A DNA stretch of 64,000 nucleotides. Origin: Streptomyces sp. NRRL F-6492 (GTDB taxonomy: Bacteria; Actinomycetota; Actinomycetes; Streptomycetales; Streptomycetaceae). This document shows positions 10,164 to 21,572 of the stretch, piece by piece. Both the position numbers and the translations under genes were made by a program. Location of the stretch: assembly GCF_001280125.1 (NCBI RefSeq), contig NZ_LGEG01000002.1:1-64000 (forward strand), written 5' to 3'. The notes beneath the pieces are model-generated. The model was not told the DNA's origin. It did not search any database and saw only the letters and a program-made list of their open reading frames with translations. How positions within the stretch are numbered: the stretch's first letter is position 1; each line of letters starts with the position of its first letter.

Positions 10164-11975
10164 TCAGCCGCCGTAGGCGCCGCTCGCCGTCAGCCGCAGG
10201 GCCGTGTCGATCAGCGGGACGTGGCTGAAGGCCTGCGGGAAGTTGCCCACCTGGCGCTGGAGCCGCGGGTCCCACTCCTCGGCGAGGAGGCCCAGGTCGT
10301 TGCGGAGCGCGAGCAGCTTCTCGAAGAGGGTGCGGGCCTCGTCGACCCGGCCGATCATCGCCAGGTCGTCGGCCAGCCAGAAGGAACACGCCAGGAACGC
10401 GCCCTCGTCGCCCTCCAGGCCGTCGACGCCGGCCTCCTCGCCGGCCGTGGGGTAGCGCAGCACGAAGCCGTCCTCCGTGGACAGCTCCCGCTGGATCGCC
10501 TCGATCGTGCCGATGACCCGCTTGTCGTCCGGCGGCAGGAACCCCATCTGCGGGATCAGCAGCAGCGAGGCGTCCAGCTCCTTGGAGCCGTACGACTGCG
10601 TGAAGGTGTTCCGCTCCTTGTCGTAGCCCTTCTCGCACACGTCCCGGTGGATCTCGTCGCGCAGCTCCCGCCAGCGCTCCAGCGGGCCGTCCGCGTCCCC
10701 GGACTCGATGAGCTTGATCGTGCGGTCTACGGCCACCCAGGCCATCACCTTGGAGTGCACGAAGTGCCGGCGCGGGCCGCGGACCTCCCAGATGCCCTCG
10801 TCGGGCTGGTCCCAGTTCTTCTCCAGGTACTCGATCAGCTTGAGCTGGAGCAGGGAGGCGTAGTCGTTGCGGGACAGGCCCGTCATGTGCGCCAGGTGCA
10901 GGGCCTCGGTGACCTCGCCGTAGACGTCCAGCTGGAGCTGGTTGGCGGCGCCGTTGCCGACGCGGACCGGGCCGGAGTTCTCGTACCCCGGCAGCCAGTC
11001 GAGCTCGGCCTCGCCCAGCTCGCGCTCGCCCGCGATGCCGTACATGATCTGGAGGTTCTCCGGGTCGCCCGCGACGGCGCGGAGCAGCCAGTCCCGCCAG
11101 GCGCGGGCCTCCTCGCGGTAGCCGGTGCGCAGCATCGAGGAGAGGGTGATCGCCGCGTCCCGCAGCCAGGTGTAGCGGTAGTCCCAGTTCCGCACGCCGC
11201 CGATCTCCTCGGGCAGCGAGGTGGTCGGGGCGGCGACGATCCCGCCGGTCGGCGCGTACGTCAGCGCCTTCAGGGTGATCAGGGAGCGGACCACGGCCTC
11301 CCGGTAGGGGCCGTGGTACGTGCAGTGGTCGACCCACTCGCGCCAGAAGCCGGTGGTCGCCTCCAGGGCGCCCTCGGGGTCCGGCAGCGCCGGGGGCTCC
11401 TTGTGGGAGGGCTGCCAGGAGATCGTGAGGGCGACCCGCTCCCCGGGGCCGACGGTGAACTCGGAGTACGTGGTGAGGTTCTCGCCGTGGGTCTCGGCGG
11501 CGGTGTCCAGCCACACCGAGTCGGGCCCGGCGACCGCGACCGTGCGGTCGCCGACCTTGTGCACCCAGGGCACGATCCGGCCGTAGCTGAACCGCATCCG
11601 CAGCGCGGACCGCATCGGGACCCGGCCGGAGACGCCCTCGACGATCCGGACGAGCTGCGGCGCCCCGTCGCGCGGGGGCATGAAGTCGATCACCCGGACC
11701 GTGCCGCGCGGGGTGTCCCACTCGGACTCCAGGACGAGCGAGTCGCCCCGGTAGCGGCGCCGGTCGGCGGGGGCCGGCTCGGTGTCCTCCGGACCCGCGG
11801 GGGCCACCCGCCAGAATCCGTGTTCCTCTGTGCCGAGGAGTCCCGCGAAGATCGCGTGCGAGTCGAAGCGGGGCAGGCAGAGCCAGTCCACGCTGCCGTC
11901 CCGGCAGACCAGGGCGGCGGTCTGCATGTCTCCGATGAGTGCGTAATCCTCGATGCGCCCGGCCACGTGCTTCAC
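10164..11975 (-). CDS. GH15 family glycosidase (glucoamylase/trehalase-like)
   Basis: This 603-residue protein resembles bacterial GH15 enzymes such as mycobacterial trehalase and glucoamylase. The N-terminal beta-sandwich begins [17 protein letters not shown] and [14 protein letters not shown]. The (alpha/alpha)6 domain contains [15 protein letters not shown], the likely general acid in GIWEVRGP and a second acidic motif LLAEEWDP. It probably hydrolyses alpha-glucosidic bonds, perhaps trehalose, in the cytoplasm because there is no signal peptide. A GTG at 11975 was taken as start; a second GTG lies three codons in. It is divergent from pyrG across a 500-base gap. Confidence 0.88.
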   Translation of the reverse strand: MKHVAGRIEDYALIGDMQTAALVCRDGSVDWLCLPRFDSHAIFAGLLGTEEHGFWRVAPAGPEDTEPAPADRRRYRGDSLVLESEWDTPRGTVRVIDFMPPRDGAPQLVRIVEGVSGRVPMRSALRMRFSYGRIVPWVHKVGDRTVAVAGPDSVWLDTAAETHGENLTTYSEFTVGPGERVALTISWQPSHKEPPALPDPEGALEATTGFWREWVDHCTYHGPYREAVVRSLITLKALTYAPTGGIVAAPTTSLPEEIGGVRNWDYRYTWLRDAAITLSSMLRTGYREEARAWRDWLLRAVAGDPENLQIMYGIAGERELGEAELDWLPGYENSGPVRVGNGAANQLQLDVYGEVTEALHLAHMTGLSRNDYASLLQLKLIEYLEKNWDQPDEGIWEVRGPRRHFVHSKVMAWVAVDRTIKLIESGDADGPLERWRELRDEIHRDVCEKGYDKERNTFTQSYGSKELDASLLLIPQMGFLPPDDKRVIGTIEAIQRELSTEDGFVLRYPTAGEEAGVDGLEGDEGAFLACSFWLADDLAMIGRVDEARTLFEKLLALRNDLGLLAEEWDPRLQRQVGNFPQAFSHVPLIDTALRLTASGAYGG

Positions 11976-12479
11976 TCCAGTCGAACGGCCATGTCCGCCC
12001 CTCGGGGCGCTTGCTCCAGATGCCCGGCCGCATATGCCGGCCGGGGTCCGAGTGTGTCAGCCATCAGGGGGTCTGCGACAAGCCTCGGTCCGGGATGGGT
12101 CCCCGGGCGTTCGGCCCCGGGGGGACAGGCGGTGGCGTCGTCGGCCGGCCGGCTCGGCGGGCCATGTCCGAGCAGGATACGTCGCGCCCCGCGCCACCCG
12201 TTGGTCACACCAGTAACGTCGTTGCTCCAATCGAGTGAACACCCCTCTCCCCGTCCCGGACCTGCGGATCCCGCTCGCGTCGCCCTCCGTGAACGCCCGG
12301 CTTCCGCGTGTGGCCGGAAGCGGTCTCCCCGGGTCGCTGATACCCTGGTACCCCGTGGACCGGTGGGAAACGGCGACAGCCGAGGACCCCGCAACCGCAG
12401 CGACGGCACCCCCCGATTCTTCCGGAGGGGACGCCGGTACGCACCTCCAGAACGCGACCACGGGAGCCCCCTCTTGGCG
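11976..12479. other. Divergent intergenic region with a possibly structured pyrG leader
   Basis: This region separates the GH15 gene from pyrG. The left part (11976-12200) is unremarkable. The right part (about 12340-12479) can form several helices: CCGTGG near 12354 with CCACGG near 12459, and CCCC at 12411 with GGGG at 12426. It contains CCCCGCAACCGC near 12389, which resembles the central core of cobalamin riboswitches, but I find no GCCACUG B12 box. A reading frame starting at 12235 overlaps pyrG out of frame and looks like a shadow. No tRNA or convincing small gene is visible. Confidence 0.4.
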
Positions 12480-14129
<1,650 letters not shown>

Positions 14130-14148
14130 GACGCAGGCGTTAACGTTG

Positions 14149-14182
14149 CCGGGGCGCGGGCCCTTCGGGTCCCGCGCCCCGG
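14149..14182 (+). terminator. Terminator after pyrG
   Basis: A 15-base arm (14149-14163) pairs with 14168-14182 with one mismatch around a TTCG loop, 20 bases after the pyrG stop. The downstream sequence CTTTCGTG is only weakly T-rich, as is usual in Streptomyces. Confidence 0.85.
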
Positions 14183-14222
14183 CTTTCGTGTGTGTGCGTG
14201 TTCGTGTACGGGAGGACAGCTG

Positions 14223-14849
14223 ATGGAGTTGCAGGACACCCCGCAGGAGTGGCGGATCGCCGCGACGGCGACCCCCTTCCGGGGAAAGAAGACGAGTGTC
14301 CGCACGGACGACGTGGTCATGCCGGACGGCGAGGTCGCGCGCCGCGACTACCAGGTCCACCCCGGCTCGGTGGCCGTCCTGGCCCTGGACGAGGAGGACC
14401 GGGTCCTGCTGATCAAGCAGTACCGGCACCCGGTGCGGCAGAAGCTCTGGGAGATCCCGGCCGGGCTGCTCGACGTGCCCGGCGAGAACCCGCTGCACGC
14501 CGCCCGGCGCGAGCTGTACGAGGAGGCGCACGTCAAGGCCGGTGACTGGCGGGTCCTGACCGACGTCTACACCTCGCCGGGCGGCACCGACGAGGCCGTA
14601 CGGATCTTCCTCGCGCGGGACCTCGCGGAGGCGGAGGGGGACCGCTTCGAGGTGTCCGAGGAGGAGGCCGACATGGAGACGGCGCGGGTGCCGCTCGCGG
14701 ACCTCGTGCGCGGTGTCCTCGCGGGCGACCTGCACAACAACTGCCTGGTCCTGGGCATCCTCTCGCTGGCCGCCGCGCGCGCCGGCGACGGTCTGGACGC
14801 CCTCCGCCCGGCCGAGGCGCCCTGGCCGGCCCGCCCCTTCGGGGCGTAG
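14223..14849 (+). CDS. Nudix hydrolase, ADP-ribose pyrophosphatase-like
   Basis: This 208-residue Nudix protein resembles bacterial ADP-ribose pyrophosphatases, which split ADP-ribose to AMP and ribose 5-phosphate. The catalytic core RRELYEEAHV lies at about 95-104 with Glu88 upstream. The REx2EE residues are intact, but the glycine normally following EE-x is His103, and the first box glycine is shifted by one position. The segment TSPGGTDEAVRIFLA follows, as in ADP-ribose hydrolases. ATG 14223 has GGAGG 7 bases upstream, which decides it over the frame opening at 14190. It follows pyrG behind a terminator. Confidence 0.88.
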   Translation: MELQDTPQEWRIAATATPFRGKKTSVRTDDVVMPDGEVARRDYQVHPGSVAVLALDEEDRVLLIKQYRHPVRQKLWEIPAGLLDVPGENPLHAARRELYEEAHVKAGDWRVLTDVYTSPGGTDEAVRIFLARDLAEAEGDRFEVSEEEADMETARVPLADLVRGVLAGDLHNNCLVLGILSLAAARAGDGLDALRPAEAPWPARPFGA

Positions 14850-15051
14850 GCCCCGGCCGGGCGGAGCGGGGCGGGAGGCAGGAGGCGGAGGGCGGATGCG
14901 ATGCCCGGTGTGACCATCTGCTGATCCGATCGGGGGATGTGTCCGCCCTGCTCCGCCGGGTACGCGTCCCGCCCTGAACTACGCTCGGAAACGCCCGCCC
15001 GGAGCCCCTCCGGCGGGATCGGCTCGTGCGCAGTGGACGGGAGCGTGGCCC

Positions 15052-17037
15052 GTGACGGATCAGGCGGTGGCGGCAACCGGCAGCGGGCGGTTCTCCGGCC
15101 GCCAGCGCGAGTTGAAGGCCCTGCGCGCCGACATCGAACGGACCGGGCTCGACACCCTCACCGGCCGCAAGGCGCCCCGCGCCCGCGTCCTGCTCGTCGC
15201 CGGCAGACCGGGCTCCGGACGCACTGCCCTCGCCGAGGAGCTGGCCGCCGCGGTCGCCGACCGGTACCCCGACGGGATCTTCCGCGCCCGGCTCACCGAG
15301 CCCGGCGGCGAGCCCGTCCCCACCGGCCGGGCCGCCCAGGAGCTGCTGGCCGCCCTCGGGGTCGCCGAACCCCCCGGCGCCGCCGAGGACGAGCTGACCG
15401 AACTGGTCCGCGGCGCCTTCGCCGGGCGCCGGGCCGTCCTGATCCTCGACGACGCCGTGGACGCCGAGCAGGCGGACCCGCTGATCCCCGACGAGCCCGG
15501 CAGCCTGGTGATCGGGGTCGCCGCGGGGCCGCTCACCGGCATCCCCGACGTACGGCCCTGCACCCTCGGCGGACTCGACCCCAAGTCGGCCATCGAGCTG
15601 CTCACCTCCTTCACCGGCTCCGTCCGCGTCACCGTCGACCCGCAGGCCGCCGAGACCCTCGTCGAGGAGTGCGGGGGGCTGCCCGCCGCGGTCGTCCTCG
15701 CCGGCGGCTGGCTCTCCACCCACCCCAAGGCCTCCGTCGCCGACCTCGCCAAGCGGCTGCACGGCCTGAGCGGCGACCCCCTCACCCGGGCCTTCCTGCT
15801 CGCCCACGAGGGGCTGCCCGCCACCGCCGCCCGGATACTGCGGTTCCTCGCCCTCGCCCCGCTCGGCAGGGCCGACGCCCACACCGCCTCCGCCCTGGCC
15901 GGCTGCTCGGTCTCGGCGGCCGCCACCACCCTCGCCGACTTCGAGGCCCTGGGACTCGTCTCGGCCGTCGAGGACGGGCAGTACGAGGTGCGCGGCCATC
16001 TCGTCCCCCTCCTCCGCGCCCGCCTGGAGGAGCACGACCGGCCCGCCGAGGTGCAGCTCGCCCGGGCCCGGATGCTGGAGCGGACCGTACGGCTCCTGCA
16101 GTCCTGCCGCGCGGTCGCCGAGCCCGAGGGCTCGCCCGCCCGCAAGAAGCTGTCCGGGCTGCCGCGGGCCCTGCGCTTCCCGAACGCCGCCGCCGGGGCC
16201 GCCTGGCTGGAATCCCGGCGGCCGGTCCTGCTCGCCTCCGCCCGCCTCGCCGTCGCCGACGGGGAGATCGACACCCTGGCCCGCCGGCTGATCGCCTCCC
16301 TGGTCAGGGCGCTCGCCGCGCACCGGGGCGCCGAGGCCGCCGCCCCCGAGCTGTACGGACTGCACCGGCTCGTCCTGGACGTGGCCGAGCGGCGCGGACT
16401 GCACCGCGAGCGGGCCGCCGCCCTGCTCAACCTGGCCGACCTCGACGCCCGCACCGGCAGGACGAAGGAGGCTCTGCTGCGATATCGGTCGGCTTTGGAT
16501 GCCGGACGCGCAGCAAATGACCCGTACGCGACCGGTCGGGCGATGGAATCCGTAGGTGGCTCCTATCAGGAGCTGGGGGACTGGCAGCGGGCCGGCGACT
16601 GGTACGGACGGGCCCTCGCCCAGCGCCTCGCCCGGGACGAGCGCGCCGACCAGGCCCGGCTGTACGCCCGCCTCGGCGCCGTGCAGACCTACGCCGGGCG
16701 GTACGGGGAGGCCCTGCGGAACTGGCGGGCCGCCGCCGCGGGCTACCGCAGGCTCTCCGATCTCCCGGGCTACGCGCGGGCGTTGAGCGAGGCGGCCCGG
16801 GTACAGGAATACGCGGGGCGGCCCGAGGAGTCCCTGCGGACCTGCGAGGAGGCGGTGGAGTGGGCCCGCCGGGCCCAGGACACCCGGCTCCAGGCGGCGC
16901 TCCGGCTCAGGCTCGCCGACACCCTCGACCGGCTCGGCGACCCGGCGGCGGCCCGGCTGCACCGGGCCGGAGCGGAGAGACTGCTGGAAACGGAACCATC
17001 CGCCTACGAAATCCGCAGTGGCTCCGTCGAAGATTAG
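15052..17037 (+). CDS. STAND-type NTPase with C-terminal TPR repeats
   Basis: The 661-residue protein has an AAA/NB-ARC-like P-loop (AGRPGSGRTAL, about 45-55) and a LILDD Walker B-like motif near 140. A long helical region follows, with TPR-type repeats from about 450 to 650 (for example GRAMESVGGSYQELGDWQRAGDWYGRAL). This resembles the NTPase-TPR part of AfsR/SARP regulators, but there is no N-terminal DNA-binding domain. A signalling or scaffold role is likely and its partner is unknown. The GTG start at 15052 has GGGAG upstream. It lies alone between the Nudix gene and ald. Confidence 0.8.
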   Translation: MTDQAVAATGSGRFSGRQRELKALRADIERTGLDTLTGRKAPRARVLLVAGRPGSGRTALAEELAAAVADRYPDGIFRARLTEPGGEPVPTGRAAQELLAALGVAEPPGAAEDELTELVRGAFAGRRAVLILDDAVDAEQADPLIPDEPGSLVIGVAAGPLTGIPDVRPCTLGGLDPKSAIELLTSFTGSVRVTVDPQAAETLVEECGGLPAAVVLAGGWLSTHPKASVADLAKRLHGLSGDPLTRAFLLAHEGLPATAARILRFLALAPLGRADAHTASALAGCSVSAAATTLADFEALGLVSAVEDGQYEVRGHLVPLLRARLEEHDRPAEVQLARARMLERTVRLLQSCRAVAEPEGSPARKKLSGLPRALRFPNAAAGAAWLESRRPVLLASARLAVADGEIDTLARRLIASLVRALAAHRGAEAAAPELYGLHRLVLDVAERRGLHRERAAALLNLADLDARTGRTKEALLRYRSALDAGRAANDPYATGRAMESVGGSYQELGDWQRAGDWYGRALAQRLARDERADQARLYARLGAVQTYAGRYGEALRNWRAAAAGYRRLSDLPGYARALSEAARVQEYAGRPEESLRTCEEAVEWARRAQDTRLQAALRLRLADTLDRLGDPAAARLHRAGAERLLETEPSAYEIRSGSVED

Positions 17038-17050
17038 TACTTTGAAAGGC

Positions 17051-17078
17051 TAGACAGCGGGAACTCCTTCATTAGACT
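17051..17078 (+). promoter_or_regulatory. Probable ald promoter
   Basis: TAGACA (17051-17056, five of six matches to TTGACA), a 16-base spacer and TAGACT (17073-17078, a good Streptomyces -10) lie about 100 bases before the ald ATG. Transcription would start near 17085 and give a leader of about 100 bases. Confidence 0.5.
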
Positions 17079-17185
17079 GGTTCTGCCGCGTTCGAACGTG
17101 GTCTGCCCCGGTGTGCCGCGATGCATCCGGGTATGTATCGCAGTGCGCCAGTTATCCCTCCCTGATTCAAGGACCGTGATCGACG

Positions 17186-18301
17186 ATGAAGGTCGGCATC
17201 CCCCGCGAGGTCAAGAACAACGAGTTCCGCGTGGCCATCACCCCCGCGGGTGTCCACGAGCTCGTCCGCCACGGCCACCAGGTCTTCGTCGAGCAGAACG
17301 CCGGCGTCGGCTCCTCGATCACGGACGTGGAGTACGTCGCCGCCGGCGCCGTCATCCTCCCCACCGCCGACGAGGTCTGGGCCATCGCCGACCTGCTGCT
17401 CAAGGTCAAGGAGCCGATCGCGGAGGAGTACCACCGCCTCCGCAAGGACCAGACCCTCTTCACCTACCTGCACCTCGCCGCCTCCCGCGAGTGCACCGAC
17501 GCGCTGCTCGCCTCCGGCACCACCGCCATCGCGTACGAGACCGTCGAGACCGCCGGCCGCGCGCTCCCGCTGCTCGCCCCGATGTCCGAGGTCGCGGGCC
17601 GCCTCGCCCCGCAGGTCGGCGCCTACCACCTGATGCGCTCGGCCGGCGGCCGCGGCGTCCTGCCCGGCGGCGTCCCCGGCACCCACGCCGGCCGGGCCGT
17701 CGTCATCGGAGGCGGCGTCTCCGGCTGGAACGCCACCCAGATCGCCGTCGGCATGGGCTTCCACGTGACCCTGCTCGACAAGGACATCAACAAGCTCCGC
17801 GAGGCCGACAAGATCTTCGGCACCAAGGTGCAGACGATCGTGTCCAACGCCTTCGAGCTGGAGAAGGCCGTCGTCGAGGCCGACCTCGTCATCGGCGCCG
17901 TCCTCATCCCGGGCGCCAAGGCCCCGAAGCTGGTCACCAACGAGCTCGTCGCCAAGATGAAGCCCGGAAGTGTCCTTGTCGACATCGCGATCGACCAGGG
18001 CGGCTGCTTCGAGGACTCGCACCCGACCACCCACGCCGAGCCGACCTTCCGGGTCCACGACTCGGTCTTCTACTGCGTCGCCAACATGCCCGGCGCGGTC
18101 CCGAACACCTCCACCTACGCCCTCACCAACGCCACGCTGCCCTACATCGTGTCGCTGGCGAACAACGGCTGGGCCGAGGCCCTGCGCCGCGACGCCGCCC
18201 TCGCCCTGGGCCTCAACACCCATGACGGCAAGGTGGTTTACAAGGAGGTCGCCGAGGCGCACGGCCTCGAGCACGTCGAGCTGAACAGCCTCCTGGGCTG
18301 A
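17186..18301 (+). CDS. ald: Alanine dehydrogenase
   Basis: This 371-residue cytoplasmic enzyme interconverts L-alanine and pyruvate with NAD and ammonia. The N terminus [17 protein letters not shown] is characteristic. The Rossmann NAD site [11 protein letters not shown] lies near 172-182, and the segment [10 protein letters not shown] supplies the conserved pyruvate-site lysine. Full length, with no anomalies. It is flanked by its own promoter and a perfect 15-bp terminator, so it is probably monocistronic. It is next to parA, as in other streptomycetes. Confidence 0.96.
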   Translation: MKVGIPREVKNNEFRVAITPAGVHELVRHGHQVFVEQNAGVGSSITDVEYVAAGAVILPTADEVWAIADLLLKVKEPIAEEYHRLRKDQTLFTYLHLAASRECTDALLASGTTAIAYETVETAGRALPLLAPMSEVAGRLAPQVGAYHLMRSAGGRGVLPGGVPGTHAGRAVVIGGGVSGWNATQIAVGMGFHVTLLDKDINKLREADKIFGTKVQTIVSNAFELEKAVVEADLVIGAVLIPGAKAPKLVTNELVAKMKPGSVLVDIAIDQGGCFEDSHPTTHAEPTFRVHDSVFYCVANMPGAVPNTSTYALTNATLPYIVSLANNGWAEALRRDAALALGLNTHDGKVVYKEVAEAHGLEHVELNSLLG

Positions 18302-18345
18302 CCCCCGCGGCACCGCCGTCAACGCGTGCCGTCAATACCACGCAC

Positions 18346-18378
18346 CCGGCCGGACCTTGTTCGACAAGGTCCGGCCGG
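18346..18378 (+). terminator. Terminator after ald
   Basis: A perfect 15-bp inverted repeat (18346-18360 with 18364-18378) with a TCG loop lies 45 bases after the ald stop. It separates ald from the parA promoter region. Confidence 0.9.
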
Positions 18379-18536
18379 CTGTGTCTCCGGCCACGCCGAA
18401 ACGTTCGGGCAACTCGCGGCGAACGTAACTCTTTAACCGTTTCGCACACCCCCGAAACGCACGGATGCGTGGCCGCGCGCCCTTGACAGAGGGGTGTTCG
18501 GATGCCGACACATCGGGCCGGGTCCGGCGGATTGTG

Positions 18537-18566
18537 TTGCTGCGGACCGGTGACACGCCATAGAGT
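18537..18566 (+). promoter_or_regulatory. Probable parA promoter
   Basis: TTGCTG (18537-18542) and TAGAGT (18561-18566) are separated by 18 bases, about 75 bases before the chosen parA GTG. A TTGACA at 18483-18488 lacks a clear -10 partner and may be coincidental. Confidence 0.45.
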
Positions 18567-18642
18567 CGCCAACCGTCGGCATGGTGCCACGCTGACCTAT
18601 CGATAAATGTTCCTGGTCACACCCAAGGAGGTAAGACGACTT

Positions 18643-19776
18643 GTGAATGAGTCGACATTTACTCCCGGGAGCGGTGCGCCGGGCGCCCCGATCGGCTCCG
18701 TCGCGGTGCGGACCTTCGCGACGCACCAGCCCATGACGACAGCCCACACGATGAAGACGATGGACGGCCTACACGTGAACGCCACGGCCGGCAACGAGAT
18801 GGGCCGAGAGTCCACCCACTTCGCCGCCTACGACGAGGTGCCCGAGGGGCACTTCTACGACCCCGACGCCGAGTACGAGCCCGATCCGGAGTACGCGGCC
18901 ACCCTCGCGCCCGACGCCGCACGCCAGCGCCGCGAGCGGATCGGCCCGACCGGACGGCCCCTGCCGTACTTCCCGATCCCGGGCCCGCTCACCGACCACG
19001 GACCCGCGAAGATCATCGCGATGTGCAACCAGAAGGGCGGCGTCGGCAAGACCACGTCGACCATCAACCTGGGCGCCGCGCTCGCCGAGTACGGGCGGCG
19101 GGTCCTGCTCGTCGACTTCGACCCGCAGGGAGCCCTGTCGGTCGGCCTCGGCGTGAACCCGATGGAGCTCGACCTCACCGTCTACAACCTGCTCATGGAG
19201 CGGGGCATGTCGGCGGACGAGGTCCTCCTCAAGACCGCCGTGCCCAACATGGACCTGCTGCCGAGCAACATCGACCTCTCGGCGGCCGAAGTCCAGCTCG
19301 TCAGCGAGGTCGCGCGCGAGTCCACGCTCCAGCGCGCCCTGAAGCCGCTGATGAACGACTACGACTACATCGTGATCGACTGTCAGCCCTCGCTCGGCCT
19401 GCTGACCGTGAACGCCCTGACGGCCGCTCACAAGGTCATCGTGCCGCTGGAGTGCGAGTTCTTCGCGCTGCGCGGCGTCGCCCTGCTGACCGAGACCATC
19501 GAGAAGGTCCAGGAGCGGCTCAACCCCGAGCTGGAGCTCGACGGCATCCTCGCCACGATGTACGACTCCCGGACCGTGCACAGCCGTGAGGTGCTCGCGC
19601 GCGTCGTCGAGGCCTTCGACGACCACGTGTACCACACGGTCATCGGGCGGACCGTGCGCTTCCCGGAGACCACGGTCGCCGGCGAGCCCATCACGACGTA
19701 CGCCTCCAACTCCGTGGGCGCCGCCGCCTACCGCCAGCTCGCCAGGGAGGTGCTCGCCCGGTGTCACGCCGAGTGA
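18643..19776 (+). CDS. ParA family ATPase (chromosome segregation/condensation)
   Basis: This 377-residue protein has the deviant Walker A of ParA/Soj (NQKGGVGKTTSTINLG), DFDPQGALSVGLG and VIDCQPSLGLLTVNAL. About 120 residues precede the ATPase core. They are acidic and proline-containing (FYDPDAEYEPDPEY), longer than in classical Soj. The GTG at 18643 is preferred because AAGGAGGT lies 10 bases upstream; an ATG at 18607 has no such site. No parB follows; instead come a small RHH-like protein and scpAB. It is therefore probably a second, condensin-associated ParA, not the origin-partition ParA. Confidence 0.9.
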   Translation: MNESTFTPGSGAPGAPIGSVAVRTFATHQPMTTAHTMKTMDGLHVNATAGNEMGRESTHFAAYDEVPEGHFYDPDAEYEPDPEYAATLAPDAARQRRERIGPTGRPLPYFPIPGPLTDHGPAKIIAMCNQKGGVGKTTSTINLGAALAEYGRRVLLVDFDPQGALSVGLGVNPMELDLTVYNLLMERGMSADEVLLKTAVPNMDLLPSNIDLSAAEVQLVSEVARESTLQRALKPLMNDYDYIVIDCQPSLGLLTVNALTAAHKVIVPLECEFFALRGVALLTETIEKVQERLNPELELDGILATMYDSRTVHSREVLARVVEAFDDHVYHTVIGRTVRFPETTVAGEPITTYASNSVGAAAYRQLAREVLARCHAE

Positions 19777-20258
19777 GTCTGCCCGGCGCCGACGAACTCT
19801 TCCGTACGACCGGGGGCACGGCGCTCCAGGCGTCCTCACCCCGCCGGGCCGTTCCGGCACCGGCGGGTGAGAGCGACCCGGCCGCCGCCGAGGGCTCCGC
19901 GGAGCACACGGCGGCGGACTCCGAGGCGGCGGAACCGCGCGCCCGGACGTCCTCCGAGACCGAGAAGACGGCCCAGGCCGCCACCCCCGCCCAGGCCGCC
20001 GCCCCCCGGCGGCGCGGCGGTGGCCGCACCGCGAGCCGGCGGCCCAGCGGCCGCGAGCGCCACGACGAGAAGATCACGGTCTACGTCTCCGCCGAGGAGC
20101 TGATGGACCTGGAGCACGCCCGGCTCGTGCTGCGCGGCGAGCACGGCCTCGCCGTCGACCGGGGCCGGATCGTCCGGGAGGCCGTCGCGGTCGTCCTGGC
20201 GGACCTGGAGTCCCGCGGCGACGCGAGCATCCTCGTGCGCCGTCTGCGCGGCCGCTGA
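19761..20258 (+). CDS. Small protein with RHH-like C-terminal domain, ParA partner candidate
   Basis: This 165-residue protein starts at a GTG overlapping the end of parA by 16 bases, so it is translationally coupled. Residues 1-95 are low complexity (Ala/Glu/Pro, then Arg-rich RRRGGGRTASRR). Residues 100-160 (EKITVYVSAEELMDLEHARL ... DRGRIVREAVAVVLADLE) look like a ribbon-helix-helix fold: one strand followed by two helices. That layout and position resemble the ParA-plus-RHH pairs of plasmid partition systems. DNA binding is inferred, not shown. Conserved in Streptomyces next to parA, from memory. Confidence 0.75.
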   Translation: MSRRVSLPGADELFRTTGGTALQASSPRRAVPAPAGESDPAAAEGSAEHTAADSEAAEPRARTSSETEKTAQAATPAQAAAPRRRGGGRTASRRPSGRERHDEKITVYVSAEELMDLEHARLVLRGEHGLAVDRGRIVREAVAVVLADLESRGDASILVRRLRGR

Positions 20259-20303
20259 CGGTAGCCTGCGGGCTGCCGCGCTCTCCGCTCCCCCTGGACC
20301 TCC

Positions 20304-21572
20304 ATGCACCACGCCCCTGACGAAACGTCCCGCCCGCCCCGCCGCCGCGCTCTGGGCCGCGGCGGGGGCGCGGGGGCGGGGGCCGGCGCCCCCGGAACCC
20401 CGGTGACGGCCGGACGGGCCGCCGGTGCCCCCGGGACGGCCGTACCGGCTTCCGAGGCCGCCCGGGAACTCCCGCGACCCGCCGCCGAGCACCCCGCGCT
20501 CGCGGAGCCGGGCGCCGGTGAGGACCGCCCGGCCGCTGCCGGGGAGGCCGGCTCCGCGGCGGCGGGGACCGGGGGAGGGCCCCCGGTCTTCGGGGAGCGC
20601 CCGGAGGCCGCCCACGAGTCCCCGGCCGCCGCCGGGACGCCCTCGGCCGCCGGGAGCGGCGGCGCCGAGGGGGCCGGTGGCGATGCCGGACCGGGCCGCG
20701 CCGAGCCCGGACCGGCCGGTGGCGGGACCGGGGGAGACCCCGGCGGCGCCGGTCCCGGTGACGCCGGCGGGCGGTTCACCGTGCGGCTCGCGAACTTCGA
20801 GGGGCCCTTCGACCTGCTGCTCCAGCTGATCACCAAGCACAAGCTCGACGTCACCGAGGTCGCCCTCTCCCGGGTCACCGACGAGTTCATGGCGCACCTG
20901 CGCGCCCTCGGGCCGGACGGGGACCTCGACCAGACCACCGAGTTCCTGGTCGTCGCGGCCACCCTGCTCGACCTCAAGACCGCCCGGCTGCTGCCCGCCG
21001 CCGAGGTGGAGGACGAGGCCGACCTCGCCCTCCTGGAGGCCCGCGACCTGCTCTTCGCCCGGCTCCTCCAGTACCGCGCGTACAAGCGGGTCGCCGCGAT
21101 CCTCGAAGGGCGGTGGGAGGACGAGGGCCGCCGCCACCCCCGTACCGTCGGACTCGAACCGCACCACGCCGAGCTGCTCCCCGAGGTCGTCCTCTCCATC
21201 GGCGCGGAGGGCCTCGCCGGGCTGGCCGTCAAGGCCATGCAGCCCCGGGCCGAGCCGCAGGTGTACGTCGAGCACATCCACGCCCCCCTCGTCAGCGTCC
21301 GCGAGCAGGCCGCCGTGGTCGCCGCCCTGCTGCGCGAGCGCGGCACGGCGGCCTTCCGGGAGCTGATCGAGGACGCCGGCGACACCCTCACCGTCGTCGC
21401 CCGCTTCCTCGCCCTCCTGGAGCTCTACCGGGAGCGGGCCGTCGCCCTCGACCAGGAGACCGCCCTGGGCGACCTCACGGTCTCCTGGACCGGCGGGGAC
21501 GGCGAGACCCGGGTCACCGACGAGTTCGACCAGGAAACCGGACAGGAACAGGAAGCGGAGGCCCGCGCGTGA
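20304..21572 (+). CDS. scpA: Segregation and condensation protein A
   Basis: This 422-residue protein is the kleisin subunit that bridges SMC heads. The ScpA core begins near residue 156 with GGRFTVRLANFEGPFDLLLQ and continues through KLDVTEVALSRVTDEF to a C-terminal winged helix. The first 150 residues are an unusual low-complexity Gly/Ala/Pro/Glu segment lacking in most ScpA proteins. The stop overlaps the scpB start (GTGA). It acts with scpB and an smc gene located elsewhere. Confidence 0.93.
   Translation: MHHAPDETSRPPRRRALGRGGGAGAGAGAPGTPVTAGRAAGAPGTAVPASEAARELPRPAAEHPALAEPGAGEDRPAAAGEAGSAAAGTGGGPPVFGERPEAAHESPAAAGTPSAAGSGGAEGAGGDAGPGRAEPGPAGGGTGGDPGGAGPGDAGGRFTVRLANFEGPFDLLLQLITKHKLDVTEVALSRVTDEFMAHLRALGPDGDLDQTTEFLVVAATLLDLKTARLLPAAEVEDEADLALLEARDLLFARLLQYRAYKRVAAILEGRWEDEGRRHPRTVGLEPHHAELLPEVVLSIGAEGLAGLAVKAMQPRAEPQVYVEHIHAPLVSVREQAAVVAALLRERGTAAFRELIEDAGDTLTVVARFLALLELYRERAVALDQETALGDLTVSWTGGDGETRVTDEFDQETGQEQEAEARA

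Noticed and set aside
12340..12479. Confident cobalamin riboswitch upstream of pyrG
   Set aside because: Only the central core is suggestive. The B12 box GCCACUG is not seen and pyrG is not a known target, so it is kept only as a possible structured leader.
18483..18488. TTGACA as the main parA -35 box
   Set aside because: No acceptable -10 lies 16-19 bases downstream; the pair at 18537-18566 is better.
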